Shown: positions 8,612 to 17,895 of the stretch, piece after piece
How positions within the stretch are numbered: position 1 is the stretch's first letter
How the letters are laid out: every line of letters starts with the position of its first letter
NCBI GenBank assembly: GCA_039808325.1
Contig: JBDHSU010000003.1
Span: forward strand, 16,006 to 80,005
Direction: 5' to 3'
From: JAFKKS01 sp039808325
Lineage (GTDB): Bacteria; Pseudomonadota; Alphaproteobacteria; Rhizobiales; Xanthobacteraceae
DNA: 64,000 nt
Position numbers and translations under genes: made by a program
The notes under the pieces: generated by a model
What the model saw: only the letters and a program-made list of their open reading frames with translations
Databases searched by the model: none
Told to the model about the DNA's origin: nothing

Positions 8612-10668
8612 TCGGCGGCTTCCAGCAATTCGATCTTCGGCCGGACGGATGTGGCGACGCGGCGCAGTTCGACGCGGTCGCCGGCCTTGATCTTCAGGAT
8701 GGCGAGGCCGCGCGCATCGAGAAGCGCGGCGCCGCGCTTGGCCTTCGCGTCGATCCGCAGCCAGGCGCGCAGCGGCGCGGCATGGCCGGCGTCGAACTCG
8801 ACGACGTCGTCCTCGTGAAAGCGTCCCGCCGCCGCATCCGCCGGATTGAGGCGGCAAATGCGGCGCCTGCTGACCGGGCCAGGCTGGAAGACGTCGTCAT
8901 CGAGCGTCGCGGTGAGGTAGAACCGCGCGTCGCGCAGGCGCCGGCGCAGCGCCTCGGTCGCCGCGATGTCCGCGGTGCCGTCCGCCTTCAACACGACGCC
9001 GTAGAGCTTTCCAGCCGCGTTCGGCGAGACATACCCCTCGCGCACGTCGTCCGCGACCTGCTCGGGCGCGCGCAGGAGCGGATCGCCGTAGCCGCCGCCG
9101 CCGGCCGAGCGCACGACCACCGCCGCGCCTTCCTCGACGAAATGGCCGGCGATTTTGCCGGGCGTGTCGAAATCCTCGATCACGCCGCCCCGATCGACCC
9201 ACGAGCCGACCGGGAACCCCGGCAACCCGCCGACGACGCCGAAAGCCGGAACGATGGCGCCATCGGACAGAAGCGAGTAGCGCGCCTCGGGCGCGAGCAC
9301 GCGCAACGTCCGCTGCATCGACAGACCGCCGCGCGTCGTGCCGGCGCCACCGGAGTCGACCGCGAGGCGCGAGCTGTCGACCAGGAGCGGCATGCGCGTT
9401 TCCATCACCTCGGACGACTGCACCGTGACGAGGTCCCCCCAATCGATCGTCGCCATCGCGCTCGGTCCGTCGTTTTCCGCAAACGCACCGTTGCCGCCGG
9501 CCGACCATTCGTAATGCACCCACTCGCGCTTCGTGCGCGTGTCGTAGCCGCCGAGAAGGTTATGGAACGACGTGCGGCAGAGGTCGCCGGCGACGCGATC
9601 CGGCGCGACCTGCGAGAGCGCGCCGACCATGGTCGCGATCACGCGCTTGCGGATTTCGCCGTGCGAGCCGGCCGGCGCCGGGCGCTGCACGTTCACGATC
9701 GTGCCAGGCGGCGCGATCACCTCGATGGGGCGGAACGAGCCCTGGTTGAGCGGCGCCTTGGGATCGAAGATCGACTTCACCGCGATGAACACCGACGCCG
9801 CCGAAACCGCCGCCGTCGAGTTGACGGGGAACGGCACCTGCGGCGACGCGCCGGTGAAGTCCGCGACCATGCGGTCGCCCTTGATCGTCAGCGCCAGCGG
9901 CAGCAACAGCGGCTCGAAGTTGCCGCCGATGAAGGTCTCCAGATAGTCCTCGTAGTACGACGTGCCGTCCGGCAGATCGGCGATGCAGGCGCGCATGCGC
10001 GCCTCTGCCCGATCGAGATCGAGGCGCACAGCCTCCATCAGCTTGGCGACGCCGTGACGCTCGCAAATCTCGTGGATGCGCATCTCCGCGACGCGGCATG
10101 CGGAAATGCTCGCCTGCAGGTCGCCGAGACGCTCGTCCGGCACGCGCATATTCGCCAGCAGAAGATCGAGCGCGGCGGCGTTCATCTTGCCGCCCTCGAT
10201 GATCTTCACCGGCGGGATGCGGATGCCTTCCTGATAGATTTCGGTCGCCTTGCCGGACATGCTGCCCGGCACCATGCCGCCGACATCCGCCCAGTGCGCG
10301 CGCACGGCCGGAAAGAAGATGAGCTTCCCGTCGCGAAACACCGGATAGATGATGGTCACGTCGTTGAGGTGCGTGCCGCCGGTGTAGGGATCGTTCACCA
10401 GGATCACGTCGCCGGGCGCCAGCGTGTCGCCGAGCTTCTCCATCGCGGAGCGCACCGACCACGGCAGCGGCACGACGTGCGAGCCGATGTCCTCGGACTG
10501 CGCCACCACCTGGCTGTCGGGCCCGAACAGGCCGCAGGAGAAATCCTTGGCGTCGTAGATCGCGACCGAGCTTGCCGTGCGGCACACGGTGGCGCGCATC
10601 TCGCGCACCGCCGAGATCAGCGCCTGGGTGAGAACTTCGAGCGTGATCGGATCGATGGTTGCGGACAT
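8608..10668 (-). CDS. Hydantoinase B/oxoprolinase family protein
   Basis: A 686-residue member of the HyuB family, which pairs with HyuA-type ATPase subunits to open cyclic amides (hydantoins, 5-oxoproline) or, in acetone/acetophenone carboxylases, to carboxylate ketones. Family landmarks are PITLEVLTQALISAVREM at the N-terminus, HVVPLPWSV, VLVNDPYTGGTHLNDV (about 110-125) and a C-terminal GGGGYGDP loop. It is one base from the HyuA stop codon and overlaps the epimerase by 4 bp. The extra beta and gamma subunits of acetone carboxylase are absent, so a hydrolase or isomerase role is favoured. Substrate unknown. Confidence 0.88.
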   Translation of the reverse strand: MSATIDPITLEVLTQALISAVREMRATVCRTASSVAIYDAKDFSCGLFGPDSQVVAQSEDIGSHVVPLPWSVRSAMEKLGDTLAPGDVILVNDPYTGGTHLNDVTIIYPVFRDGKLIFFPAVRAHWADVGGMVPGSMSGKATEIYQEGIRIPPVKIIEGGKMNAAALDLLLANMRVPDERLGDLQASISACRVAEMRIHEICERHGVAKLMEAVRLDLDRAEARMRACIADLPDGTSYYEDYLETFIGGNFEPLLLPLALTIKGDRMVADFTGASPQVPFPVNSTAAVSAASVFIAVKSIFDPKAPLNQGSFRPIEVIAPPGTIVNVQRPAPAGSHGEIRKRVIATMVGALSQVAPDRVAGDLCRTSFHNLLGGYDTRTKREWVHYEWSAGGNGAFAENDGPSAMATIDWGDLVTVQSSEVMETRMPLLVDSSRLAVDSGGAGTTRGGLSMQRTLRVLAPEARYSLLSDGAIVPAFGVVGGLPGFPVGSWVDRGGVIEDFDTPGKIAGHFVEEGAAVVVRSAGGGGYGDPLLRAPEQVADDVREGYVSPNAAGKLYGVVLKADGTADIAATEALRRRLRDARFYLTATLDDDVFQPGPVSRRRICRLNPADAAAGRFHEDDVVEFDAGHAAPLRAWLRIDAKAKRGAALLDARGLAILKIKAGDRVELRRVATSVRPKIELLEAAE

Positions 10669-10669
10669 G

Positions 10670-12688
10670 TCAGCTCCGATTGAAAACGAGGCAGCCGAGA
10701 TCGTCGAGCGCGACGCTCCAGCCGGGCGGAACGACCGTCGTCGAGCCGCCCTCCTCGATCAGCGCGGGACCCTGGACCTTATGGCCGGGCGGCAGCTTGT
10801 CGCGGTCGAACATCGCCACCTGCTGCGCCTTGCCGTTGAAGATCGCTTCACGGCTGCCAAGCTTTGCCGCTTCGGCGGAACGCCCGGCGCGCTCGATCGG
10901 CGGCAATGTCGGCTTCTCGGACAGGCCCCACGCCGCAAGGCGATAGCTGACGATCTCGACGATCGCATCGTTCGGCGCGCCGTAGCGCGCGGCGTAGACT
11001 TCGCTGAACGCGCGCTCGATGTCCTTCATGCTCGCGACGTCGAGCGACACCGGCACGGAAAGCTCGAACGACTGCCCGAGATAGCGCATGTCGAGGCTCG
11101 CGGCGAAGCGGCGGCGCTGCGGCGGGAAACCGGCGCCGGAGAGTTCCTCCTCGCCCTCCTCGACGAGCGCTTGCAAGGCCGCGCGGACGTCGGCGACGTC
11201 CGTGCTCGCGGTCTGCGAGACGCGGGTGCGCACGAAGTCGCGGCGGACGTCGGCGATGAGGAGGCCGAGCGCAGAGAAATTACCCGGCAGCGGCGGCACC
11301 ACGACGGCCTGCATGCCGAGCTCTTCCGCCACTTCCGCCGCGTGCAGCGGCCCGGCGCCGCCGAAGGGAAAGAGCGCGAAGTCGCGCGGATCGATGCCGC
11401 GCATGACCGAGACCTCCTTGATCGCGCCGGCAAGCGAGACCGCGGCGATGCGCAGGATGCCTTCCGCCATCGCGACCGGCGTCAGCCCGAGCTTCTCACC
11501 CAGCCTGGCGATCGCCTCATGCGCCGCCGCGCGGTCGAGCTTGATCTCGCCGCCGAGCGGCTGATCGGTGCCGAGCCGCCCGAGCAGCACGTTGGCGTCG
11601 GTCAGCGTCGGCTCCGTCCCGCCGCGGCCGTAGCAGGCCGGCCCCGGCCGCGCGCCGGCCGAACGCGGGCCGACCGACAGGAAACCTCCGGCGGCGAGCG
11701 AGGCGATGCTGCCGCCGCCGATGCCGATCGAATTGATGTCGATCTGCCGGATCTTGATGGGGAACGCGCCGACGCGGCCTTCCGTCGTCATCGCGAACTC
11801 GCCGCCGCGCACCAGGCACACGTCGGCCGACGTGCCGCCGATGTCGCAGGTGATGAGGTTCGGATATTTCGCGGCGGCGCCGACGAAACTCGCGGCGATG
11901 ACGCCGCCGGCGGGACCGGACAGCATCGAGAGAACCGGCATGTCCTCGACGCGCCGCGCCGGCAGCGAGCCGCCGTTCGACGTCATGATCGCGAGCGGCG
12001 CGGCCATGCCGGCCTCGGCGAGCCTGCCGCGCAGATCGCCGAGATAGCGGCGCATGCGCGGCGCGACATAGGCGTTCAGCGCCGTGGTCGAGAAGCGCTC
12101 GTATTCGCGGAATTCCGGCAGCACGTCGGCCGACGTCGTGATCGTCGCGTCCGGGAGCCGCTGCGCCAGCAGCTCGGCGCATTTGCGCTCATGCGCCGGG
12201 TTCGCATAGGCGTGCAGGAAGCAGATCGCCACCGCCTCGACGCCGTCGGCCGCGAGTTGGTCGGCAATGGCGCCGACCTCGGCCTCGTCGAGTGGGGTGA
12301 GCACCGTGCCGTCGACGCGCATGCGCTCGCGCACCTCGATGCACTGCGAGCGCGGCACCAGCGGGCGGATCGGCGGCGCCTTGATGTTGTAGACGTTCAT
12401 GCGGTTGCCGCGGCCGACGACGAGAACGTCCTTGTGGCCGGCGGTGACGAGGACCGCCATGCGCGCGCCGTCGCGTTCCAGCGCGGTGTTGGTGGCGACG
12501 GTCGTGCCATGCACCATGCGCTCGAGCTTGTTCGCCTGAATGCCGAGCCGGTCGATACCGGTCAGGATGCCCTCGGACTGGTTTCGCGGCGTCGAGGGCG
12601 TCTTCAACACCTTGAGCTTGCCCGCGTCCCGATCAAACAGAACAAGATCCGTGAACGTTCCGCCGACATCGACGCCGAGCCACAGCAT
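10670..12688 (-). CDS. Hydantoinase/oxoprolinase A-subunit family protein
   Basis: A 672-residue HyuA-type subunit with an ASKHA (actin-like) ATPase fold. It starts LWLGVDVGGTFTDLVLFD, the phosphate-1 loop of the family. It continues with MVHGTTVATNTALER (about 80-95), the phosphate-2 region TCDIGGTSADVCLV and a central ANVLLGRLG. The gene lies 30 bp downstream of the crotonase stop and 1 bp upstream of hyuB, so the two subunits are co-expressed. The complex would couple ATP hydrolysis to opening or activating a cyclic amide, lactam or ketone substrate imported by the linked transporters. Confidence 0.9.
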   Translation of the reverse strand: MLWLGVDVGGTFTDLVLFDRDAGKLKVLKTPSTPRNQSEGILTGIDRLGIQANKLERMVHGTTVATNTALERDGARMAVLVTAGHKDVLVVGRGNRMNVYNIKAPPIRPLVPRSQCIEVRERMRVDGTVLTPLDEAEVGAIADQLAADGVEAVAICFLHAYANPAHERKCAELLAQRLPDATITTSADVLPEFREYERFSTTALNAYVAPRMRRYLGDLRGRLAEAGMAAPLAIMTSNGGSLPARRVEDMPVLSMLSGPAGGVIAASFVGAAAKYPNLITCDIGGTSADVCLVRGGEFAMTTEGRVGAFPIKIRQIDINSIGIGGGSIASLAAGGFLSVGPRSAGARPGPACYGRGGTEPTLTDANVLLGRLGTDQPLGGEIKLDRAAAHEAIARLGEKLGLTPVAMAEGILRIAAVSLAGAIKEVSVMRGIDPRDFALFPFGGAGPLHAAEVAEELGMQAVVVPPLPGNFSALGLLIADVRRDFVRTRVSQTASTDVADVRAALQALVEEGEEELSGAGFPPQRRRFAASLDMRYLGQSFELSVPVSLDVASMKDIERAFSEVYAARYGAPNDAIVEIVSYRLAAWGLSEKPTLPPIERAGRSAEAAKLGSREAIFNGKAQQVAMFDRDKLPPGHKVQGPALIEEGGSTTVVPPGWSVALDDLGCLVFNRS

Positions 12689-12718
12689 TCACACTCTCCT
12701 TGTTAACGGCCGGTCTTC

Positions 12719-13507
12719 CTACCGGCCAACAAAATTCGCCCGGCGCTTTTCGATGAAGGCACGCGCGCCTTCCCGGTAATCGGCGCTCTCCATCGCGCCG
12801 TCGATGACGCGCGCGATTTCCTCTCCGCGGCTTTCCACGGTTCCGGCCGCGATCGCCTCGAGAATCAACTTGGAGCCGGCGACCGACAGCGGCGCGCTCG
12901 CCGCGATTTCGGCGGCGAACGCATGCGCGTTCTCGATCGCGGTTTCCGGTGCGACGATGTCGACGAGGCCCATGGCCACGCAGTCGTCGATCGCAAAATG
13001 GCGGCCGGTGAACAAAACGCGCTTGGCGTTGGCGAGGCCGACCTGGCGGTAGAGAAGATCGCAGTCAAGCGGCCCGTAAATGATACCGAGCTTCGCCGCG
13101 GTGATGCCCATGCGCGCCGACTTGTCGGCGACGCGGAAGTCGCAGCAAAGCGCGAGGCCGCAGCCGCCGCCGATGGCGTAGCCGGAGATGGCGGCGATGG
13201 TCGGCTTGCGGCAATCGCGGATCGCGCGGCTCGCGGCCTCGCCGGCCTCCTCGTATATGCGGCCGCTTTCGACATCGAAGCGGACCTCGGGAAACTCCGA
13301 AATGTCCGCGCCGGCGCAGAAATGCCCGCCCGCGCCGGTGAGGATGACCACGCGCACGTCCGCGCGAGCCCCCAGATCGTCGAAAATGCCGCCCAACGCC
13401 TGCCACATCGCAAGACTGACGGCATTGCGTTTTTGCGGCCGATTCAGGGTGACGACGGCCACGCCGCTTCCGTCCACGGCAATTTCGATGTCTTGTTCTT
13501 TTGCCAT
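12719..13507 (-). CDS. Enoyl-CoA hydratase/isomerase (crotonase) family protein
   Basis: Crotonase-fold protein of 262 residues. The oxyanion-hole segments are intact: HFCAGADISEF (about 66-76) and the IGGGCGLALCCDF loop. Both glutamates of hydratase catalysis are missing. The first (GGGCEL in hydratases) is Gly, and the second (PEI..G) aligns with Ala in TAAKLG, so simple enoyl-CoA hydration is doubtful. Start 13507 is chosen for the GAGGG ribosome site 6 nt upstream and a leader of about 45 nt after the operator/-10 region. It is the first gene of the minus-strand operon reaching 4245. Confidence 0.85.
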   Translation of the reverse strand: MAKEQDIEIAVDGSGVAVVTLNRPQKRNAVSLAMWQALGGIFDDLGARADVRVVILTGAGGHFCAGADISEFPEVRFDVESGRIYEEAGEAASRAIRDCRKPTIAAISGYAIGGGCGLALCCDFRVADKSARMGITAAKLGIIYGPLDCDLLYRQVGLANAKRVLFTGRHFAIDDCVAMGLVDIVAPETAIENAHAFAAEIAASAPLSVAGSKLILEAIAAGTVESRGEEIARVIDGAMESADYREGARAFIEKRRANFVGR

Positions 13508-13547
13508 CCGGACCCTCAAATTTTTTGCTGCAGGCCTATCCACTTCG

Positions 13548-13560
13548 TGTACAGTATACA
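13548..13560. promoter_or_regulatory. Candidate GntR operator, copy 2, at a bidirectional promoter
   Basis: TGTACAGTATACA is an inverted repeat (TGTA, 5 bp, TACA). Its first 10 bases are identical to those at 3019-3028. On the minus strand it contains TATACT, a good -10 hexamer placed 46 bp before the crotonase ATG. No convincing -35 was found. On the plus strand it lies 33 bp before the CaiB ATG. A bound regulator would block both operons. The protein is inferred to be the GntR encoded at 2218-2958. Confidence 0.6.
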
Positions 13561-13592
13561 AAATTTTTGTCCAGAGACCGCGTTGGGGGAGC

Positions 13593-14732
13593 ATGGCTGC
13601 CGCGCTTGATGGCCTTCGTGTCGTCGACCTATCGAGTCATTTGTCGGGTCCTTACTGCGCCATGCTGCTCGGCGATCACGGCGCCGACGTCATCAAGGTC
13701 GAGCGGCCGGACGGCGGCGACGACGCGCGCTCGATGCCGCCCTTCGTCGGCGGCGAGGGCGCGCCCTTCATGGTATGGAACCGCAACAAGCGCTCGGTCA
13801 CGCTCGATCTCAAAAGCGAAACCGGCAAGGCGGCGCTGCTTCGTCTCGTCGACGAAGCCGACATCCTCGTCGAGAACTTCCGGCCGGGAACGATGGACCG
13901 TCTCGGGCTCGGCTGGAGCACGCTTTCGGCGCGCAACCCGCGGCTCATCTATGCGGCGATCTCCGGCTTCGGCCAGACCGGGCCGTACCGCGACCGCGGC
14001 GGCTTCGACCTCATCACCCAGGGCATGTCGGGATTGATGGACGCGTGCGGCCCGAAGGACGGGCCGCCGCACCGGATGCCCATCGCGATTTCCGACATCG
14101 CGGCCGGCATGCATCTTGCTGTTGGCATCCTTGCGGCGCTCGAAGCGCGGCATCGCACAGGACGCGGACAGATGGTCGAGACATCCCTTCTGGAATCGGC
14201 GCTTTCGTACGGCGTCTATGAAGCCGCGCATGTCGCCGCCACGGGCGAGCGTCCGCCCCGGCTCGGCCAAGCGCACCGCGGCAGCGCCCCCTATCAACTG
14301 TTCGAGACGAAAGACGGAAGCATCACGGTCGGCGCATCGCAACCGAACTTCTGGATGCGTCTTTGCGAAATTCTAGATGTGGTTGCCTTGCAGGACGATC
14401 CGCGCTTCGCGACCAACGGCGAGCGCGTGCGCAATAACGACGCACTGGTGCAGCTTCTCCAGGCACGTTTCAAAACGCAGCCGTCGGCGCACTGGCTCCG
14501 CGCGCTAGAAAATGCTGGCATTCCCGCCGGCCCGGTGCTGAGCTTCGACGAAGCGATGGCGGACCCGCAGATCATTGCACGGGAAATGGTTGTAGAGACG
14601 CAGCATCCGGCGGCCGGTAAATTTCGCACATTGGGAATACCGGTAAAGCTTTCCGAGACGCCGGGCTCGCTCCGGCGCCCGGCGCCGCGTCTCGGCGAAC
14701 ACACGAACGAAATTGTCGGCGGAGAAAAATAA
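13593..14732 (+). CDS. CaiB/BaiF-type CoA-transferase (family III)
   Basis: A 379-residue family III CoA-transferase, which moves CoA between carboxylates through enzyme-bound anhydride and thioester intermediates. It starts LDGLRVVDLSSHLSGPYCAMLLGD and keeps ADVIKVERP, NRNKRSVTLDL, NFRPG and the SGFGQTGPY loop. The catalytic Asp of formyl-CoA transferase aligns with Glu in ETSLLESAL, a variant seen in a subset of the family. The ATG at 13593 follows GGGGGAGC. It is the first gene of the plus-strand operon with the Liv transporter, so it probably activates the acid the transporter imports. Confidence 0.9.
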   Translation: MAAALDGLRVVDLSSHLSGPYCAMLLGDHGADVIKVERPDGGDDARSMPPFVGGEGAPFMVWNRNKRSVTLDLKSETGKAALLRLVDEADILVENFRPGTMDRLGLGWSTLSARNPRLIYAAISGFGQTGPYRDRGGFDLITQGMSGLMDACGPKDGPPHRMPIAISDIAAGMHLAVGILAALEARHRTGRGQMVETSLLESALSYGVYEAAHVAATGERPPRLGQAHRGSAPYQLFETKDGSITVGASQPNFWMRLCEILDVVALQDDPRFATNGERVRNNDALVQLLQARFKTQPSAHWLRALENAGIPAGPVLSFDEAMADPQIIAREMVVETQHPAAGKFRTLGIPVKLSETPGSLRRPAPRLGEHTNEIVGGEK

Positions 14733-14821
14733 AGCTACGAGAAGCTGCGGCGAAAACGCAGCCAGAAAAAACAGGAGGCGAACAGCTTGGCGTGTCCGGC
14801 CGTTGCCAACAGGAGGATGAG

Positions 14822-16000
14822 ATGTCGAAGCGATTTCTAACGACGGCGGCCGTTTTCGCCGCAGCAACAATGACGGCTTCGGTTGCGCTCGCGCAACAGC
14901 CCGGCGTCACCGCCGACACGATCAAGATCGGAACGTTCGGGGCGCTGACGGGGCCGGGCTACCTTTACGGCAAGCTGCCGATGAACGGCGTCGACGTGGT
15001 CTTCGACGAGGTCAACAAGGCTGGCGGCATCAACGGGCGCAAGCTGGAGCTCATTCGCGAAGACGACCGCTGCGACCCGACCGCGGCGATCGGCGCGGTG
15101 AAGAAGCTGGTCGATCAGGAGCATGTTTTCGCGATCGTCGGCGGCGGGTGCAGCAACGCCACGTTCGCCGCGAAAGAGGCGCTCGAGACCTCGAAGGTTC
15201 CGACCGTGATCTTCGCCTCCGTGCACGACGGCATCACCACGCCGCCGGCGGCGAACATCTTCAGCACGGCGACAACGTCCACGATCGAGAGCCAAGCCCA
15301 ACTCGCCTACGCCATCGAGCAAGGCGCGAAGAAGATCGCCATCATCTCCATGCGCGATTCGTGGGGACGCGCGCGCTATACGCCGCTGATGGAAGCCTTC
15401 AAGGCGAAGGGGATCAAGCCGGTCGCCGACGAAGAACTCTCGCCCGACGCGAACGACGCGACGGCGCAGGTTCTCCGCCTGAAGGCGGCGGGCGCCGACG
15501 CGGTGTTGATGCTGCTCTACCCGAAACCGGCGGCGGTCTTCATCCGTGACGGACAGAAGCTCGGCTACAAGCCGCTCGCGCTCGGCCAGACCGGCATCGC
15601 CGACCCGGCCGCCTTCGAAGACCAAGTGGGCGTGCCTGGCGCGACCGCGAACTTCCGGACCATTTCGCAGGTCCGCTATACGCCGGAAGACCCGAAGGTC
15701 GACAAGTGGCGCAAGCTCGTGGAGACGAAATTCCCCGGCGACCGCCTCTCCGTCTACAACCTGTTCGGCATCGGCGCCTCGCAGGTCCTGGTCGAAGCGA
15801 TCAAGCGCGCCGGCAAGGATCTGACGCAGGAGAAGGTCGTCAACGCGCTGGCGGAGATGAAGGATTTCCAGACGGACGTGTACGCCGCGCCGATCTCGTG
15901 CAGCAAGGAAGACCATCGCTGCAACAAGAGCCCGGCGTGGATGGCGAAGGATCCGGGCGGGCCGGTCAAGGTCCTCGGCTACACCACCGTCGGGAAATAA
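14822..16000 (+). CDS. ABC transporter substrate-binding protein, Liv (branched-chain amino acid) family
   Basis: A 392-residue periplasmic type I binding protein. The signal peptide covers about residues 1-24 (ends ASVALAQQ). The family signature follows: TADTIKIGTFGALTGPGY, then GGINGRKLELIREDD and FAIVGGGCSNAT. ATG 14822 is preceded by AGGAGGATG. In catabolic clusters this family often binds aromatic or alicyclic acids rather than amino acids. It sits between the CoA-transferase and the permeases of its own transporter. Ligand unknown. Confidence 0.92.
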   Translation: MSKRFLTTAAVFAAATMTASVALAQQPGVTADTIKIGTFGALTGPGYLYGKLPMNGVDVVFDEVNKAGGINGRKLELIREDDRCDPTAAIGAVKKLVDQEHVFAIVGGGCSNATFAAKEALETSKVPTVIFASVHDGITTPPAANIFSTATTSTIESQAQLAYAIEQGAKKIAIISMRDSWGRARYTPLMEAFKAKGIKPVADEELSPDANDATAQVLRLKAAGADAVLMLLYPKPAAVFIRDGQKLGYKPLALGQTGIADPAAFEDQVGVPGATANFRTISQVRYTPEDPKVDKWRKLVETKFPGDRLSVYNLFGIGASQVLVEAIKRAGKDLTQEKVVNALAEMKDFQTDVYAAPISCSKEDHRCNKSPAWMAKDPGGPVKVLGYTTVGK

Positions 16001-16003
16001 ACC

Positions 16004-16885
16004 TTGCTCCTCTTCAGCTATCTGCTGATGAGCGGAGTGACGACGGGGGCGCTCTACGCCCTCGTCGCGCTCGGCCTCGTCGTCGTGAATAAAGCGACGG
16101 GCGTGATCAACTTCGCCCAAGGCGAGTTCTTCATGTTCGCCGGCTTCGTCGCCTGGACGCTGCATGTCCAGTTCGGCATGAACTATCCGCTGTCGTTCCT
16201 GCTCGCGGTCGTCGTCGGCTTCGTTCTCGGGGCGCTCACGGATCGCATCGCCTTCCGCCCGATCGACAAGAACGACATCGTCAGCCTCGTGCTCGCCACC
16301 GTCGGCATCAGCTTCATGCTGAAGGGCCTCGCCCGCGTCATCTGGGGCGGCAAGGCCGACTACCTTTCGTTTCCTCCGATCACCTCGCCCGACCCGATCA
16401 TGGTCGGGCCCATCATGGTGATCCCGCAACAGCTCGCCGTGCTCGCCGGCACGCTTATCATCATGCTGGTCTTCGCCGCGTTCTTCCGGCTCACACGCGC
16501 CGGCAAGATGATGCAGGCGACGGCCGACAATGCGCGCGCGGCGCGCCTCGTCGGCATCCGCACCGACCATATCTATACGCTCGCTTTCGGCACCGGCGCG
16601 GCCATCGCGGGAGCCGCCGCGGTGCTGACCGCGCCGCTGACGCTGCTCTATCCCGACATCGGCTTCACGTTCTTCCTCAAGGGGTTCGCCGCCGCCGTCC
16701 TCGGTGGATTGACGAGCCTGCCGGGCGCGGTCCTCGGCGGTCTCATCGTCGGCGTCGTGGAGTCGCTGGCCGGCGGCTATATCCATTCGAGCGTGATGGA
16801 GCTCTCGCCGTTCATCGTGATCATGATCGTTCTGGTGTTCAAGCCGACCGGTCTTCTCAGCTTCCATAAAGCGCGGAGGGTCTGA
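16004..16885 (+). CDS. Liv-type ABC transporter permease (LivH)
   Basis: A 293-residue membrane permease with about eight hydrophobic helices. LivH-specific segments are TTGALYALVALGLVVV, ATGVINFAQGEFFM and the C-terminal LGGLTSLPGAVLGGL loop. The frame starts at TTG 16004, three bases after the binding-protein stop, with only a weak ribosome site (GGGAAAT). An ATG at 16028 would remove part of the first helix and is less likely. It partners with the next gene to form the heterodimeric channel. Confidence 0.92.
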   Translation: MLLFSYLLMSGVTTGALYALVALGLVVVNKATGVINFAQGEFFMFAGFVAWTLHVQFGMNYPLSFLLAVVVGFVLGALTDRIAFRPIDKNDIVSLVLATVGISFMLKGLARVIWGGKADYLSFPPITSPDPIMVGPIMVIPQQLAVLAGTLIIMLVFAAFFRLTRAGKMMQATADNARAARLVGIRTDHIYTLAFGTGAAIAGAAAVLTAPLTLLYPDIGFTFFLKGFAAAVLGGLTSLPGAVLGGLIVGVVESLAGGYIHSSVMELSPFIVIMIVLVFKPTGLLSFHKARRV

Positions 16886-16887
16886 GC

Positions 16888-17895
16888 ATGTTCGGCCGCC
16901 GCAACGTCATGCTCGCTTTGCTCGCGCTCGCCGCGATCGCACCGCCGTTTGCGAACGGGTACCAGATCTTCGTCGGCAACCTCGTTCTCATCTACATCCT
17001 GCTTTCGATCGGCCTGAACGTGCTGGTCGGCTACGCCGGCCAGCTCGCCTTCGCCAACGCCGCGATGTTCGGCATCGGCGCCTACACGACCGGCCTGCTG
17101 CAGGTGCATTTCGGGTGGCCGTTCTGGGCCGCCTTCCCTTGCGGCGGCCTCCTTGCCGCGGCGGTCGGCACCGCGCTCTCGCTGCCGGCGCTGCGCATGA
17201 GCGGCCTCTATCTCGCGCTCTCGACGCTCGCTTTCGCGCAAGCGACGCAGTGGGTGTTCCTGCATTGGGACGCGGTGACGTTCGGCGCCGGCGGCTTCAA
17301 GACGCCGCACCTGTCGTTCGACCCGATCCCGATCAGCAAGCCGCTCGGCCTCTACTACCTCAGCCTCATCCTCGCGGTGCTGCTCTACATCTTCGCGCGC
17401 CACATGGTCGCATCGCGCGTCGGCCGCGCCTTCGTCGCGGTGCGCGACGGCGAGGTGGCGGCGGAATCGCTCGGCATCGACCTGCTGCGCTACAAGGCGC
17501 TCGCCTTCGGCATCAGCGGCCTCTATGCCGGCATCGCGGGCGGCCTCTATTCGGCGCTGCTCAATTTCGTCGCGCCGGAAGGCTACGACCTGTTCCAGAT
17601 GATCATCCAGAAGTCGACCATCGTGGTCGGGGGGATGGGCTCGGTCGCCGGATCGGTGCTCGGCGCGGCCGCGATCATCCTGCTGCTGGAGCTTCTGCGC
17701 GAGTTCAAGGGCGTGCAGGAAATCGTCTTCGGCGCCCTCCTCGTCGGCTTCGTCCTGTTCATGCGCGGAGGGCTCGTCTCCGTCTTGCAGCGCTACGTGC
17801 GCGGCTGGGACGAGCCGCTGCACGCGGTCAAGCCGCGCGCAGAGCCGGCGCCGCTGCCAAATCCCGAACCGCAAACGAGTCCGGTGGAGAAATGA
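16888..17895 (+). CDS. Liv-type ABC transporter permease (LivM)
   Basis: A 335-residue permease with eight to ten helices. The LivM hallmark LLSIGLNVLVGYAGQLAFANAAMFGIGAYT appears near residues 38-67; in general these permeases read GLNLLLGYAGQLSLGHAAFFGIGAY. GMGSVAGSVLGAA lies in the C-terminal half. A hydrophilic Pro-rich tail of about 25 residues ends the protein. ATG 16888 has a GGAGGG ribosome site, and the stop overlaps the livG start by 4 bp. Confidence 0.93.
   Translation: MFGRRNVMLALLALAAIAPPFANGYQIFVGNLVLIYILLSIGLNVLVGYAGQLAFANAAMFGIGAYTTGLLQVHFGWPFWAAFPCGGLLAAAVGTALSLPALRMSGLYLALSTLAFAQATQWVFLHWDAVTFGAGGFKTPHLSFDPIPISKPLGLYYLSLILAVLLYIFARHMVASRVGRAFVAVRDGEVAAESLGIDLLRYKALAFGISGLYAGIAGGLYSALLNFVAPEGYDLFQMIIQKSTIVVGGMGSVAGSVLGAAAIILLLELLREFKGVQEIVFGALLVGFVLFMRGGLVSVLQRYVRGWDEPLHAVKPRAEPAPLPNPEPQTSPVEK

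Noticed and set aside
8608..12688. HyuAB as an acetone or acetophenone carboxylase
   Set aside because: The additional subunits of those carboxylases are not encoded nearby and the cluster has no dedicated ketone pathway genes.
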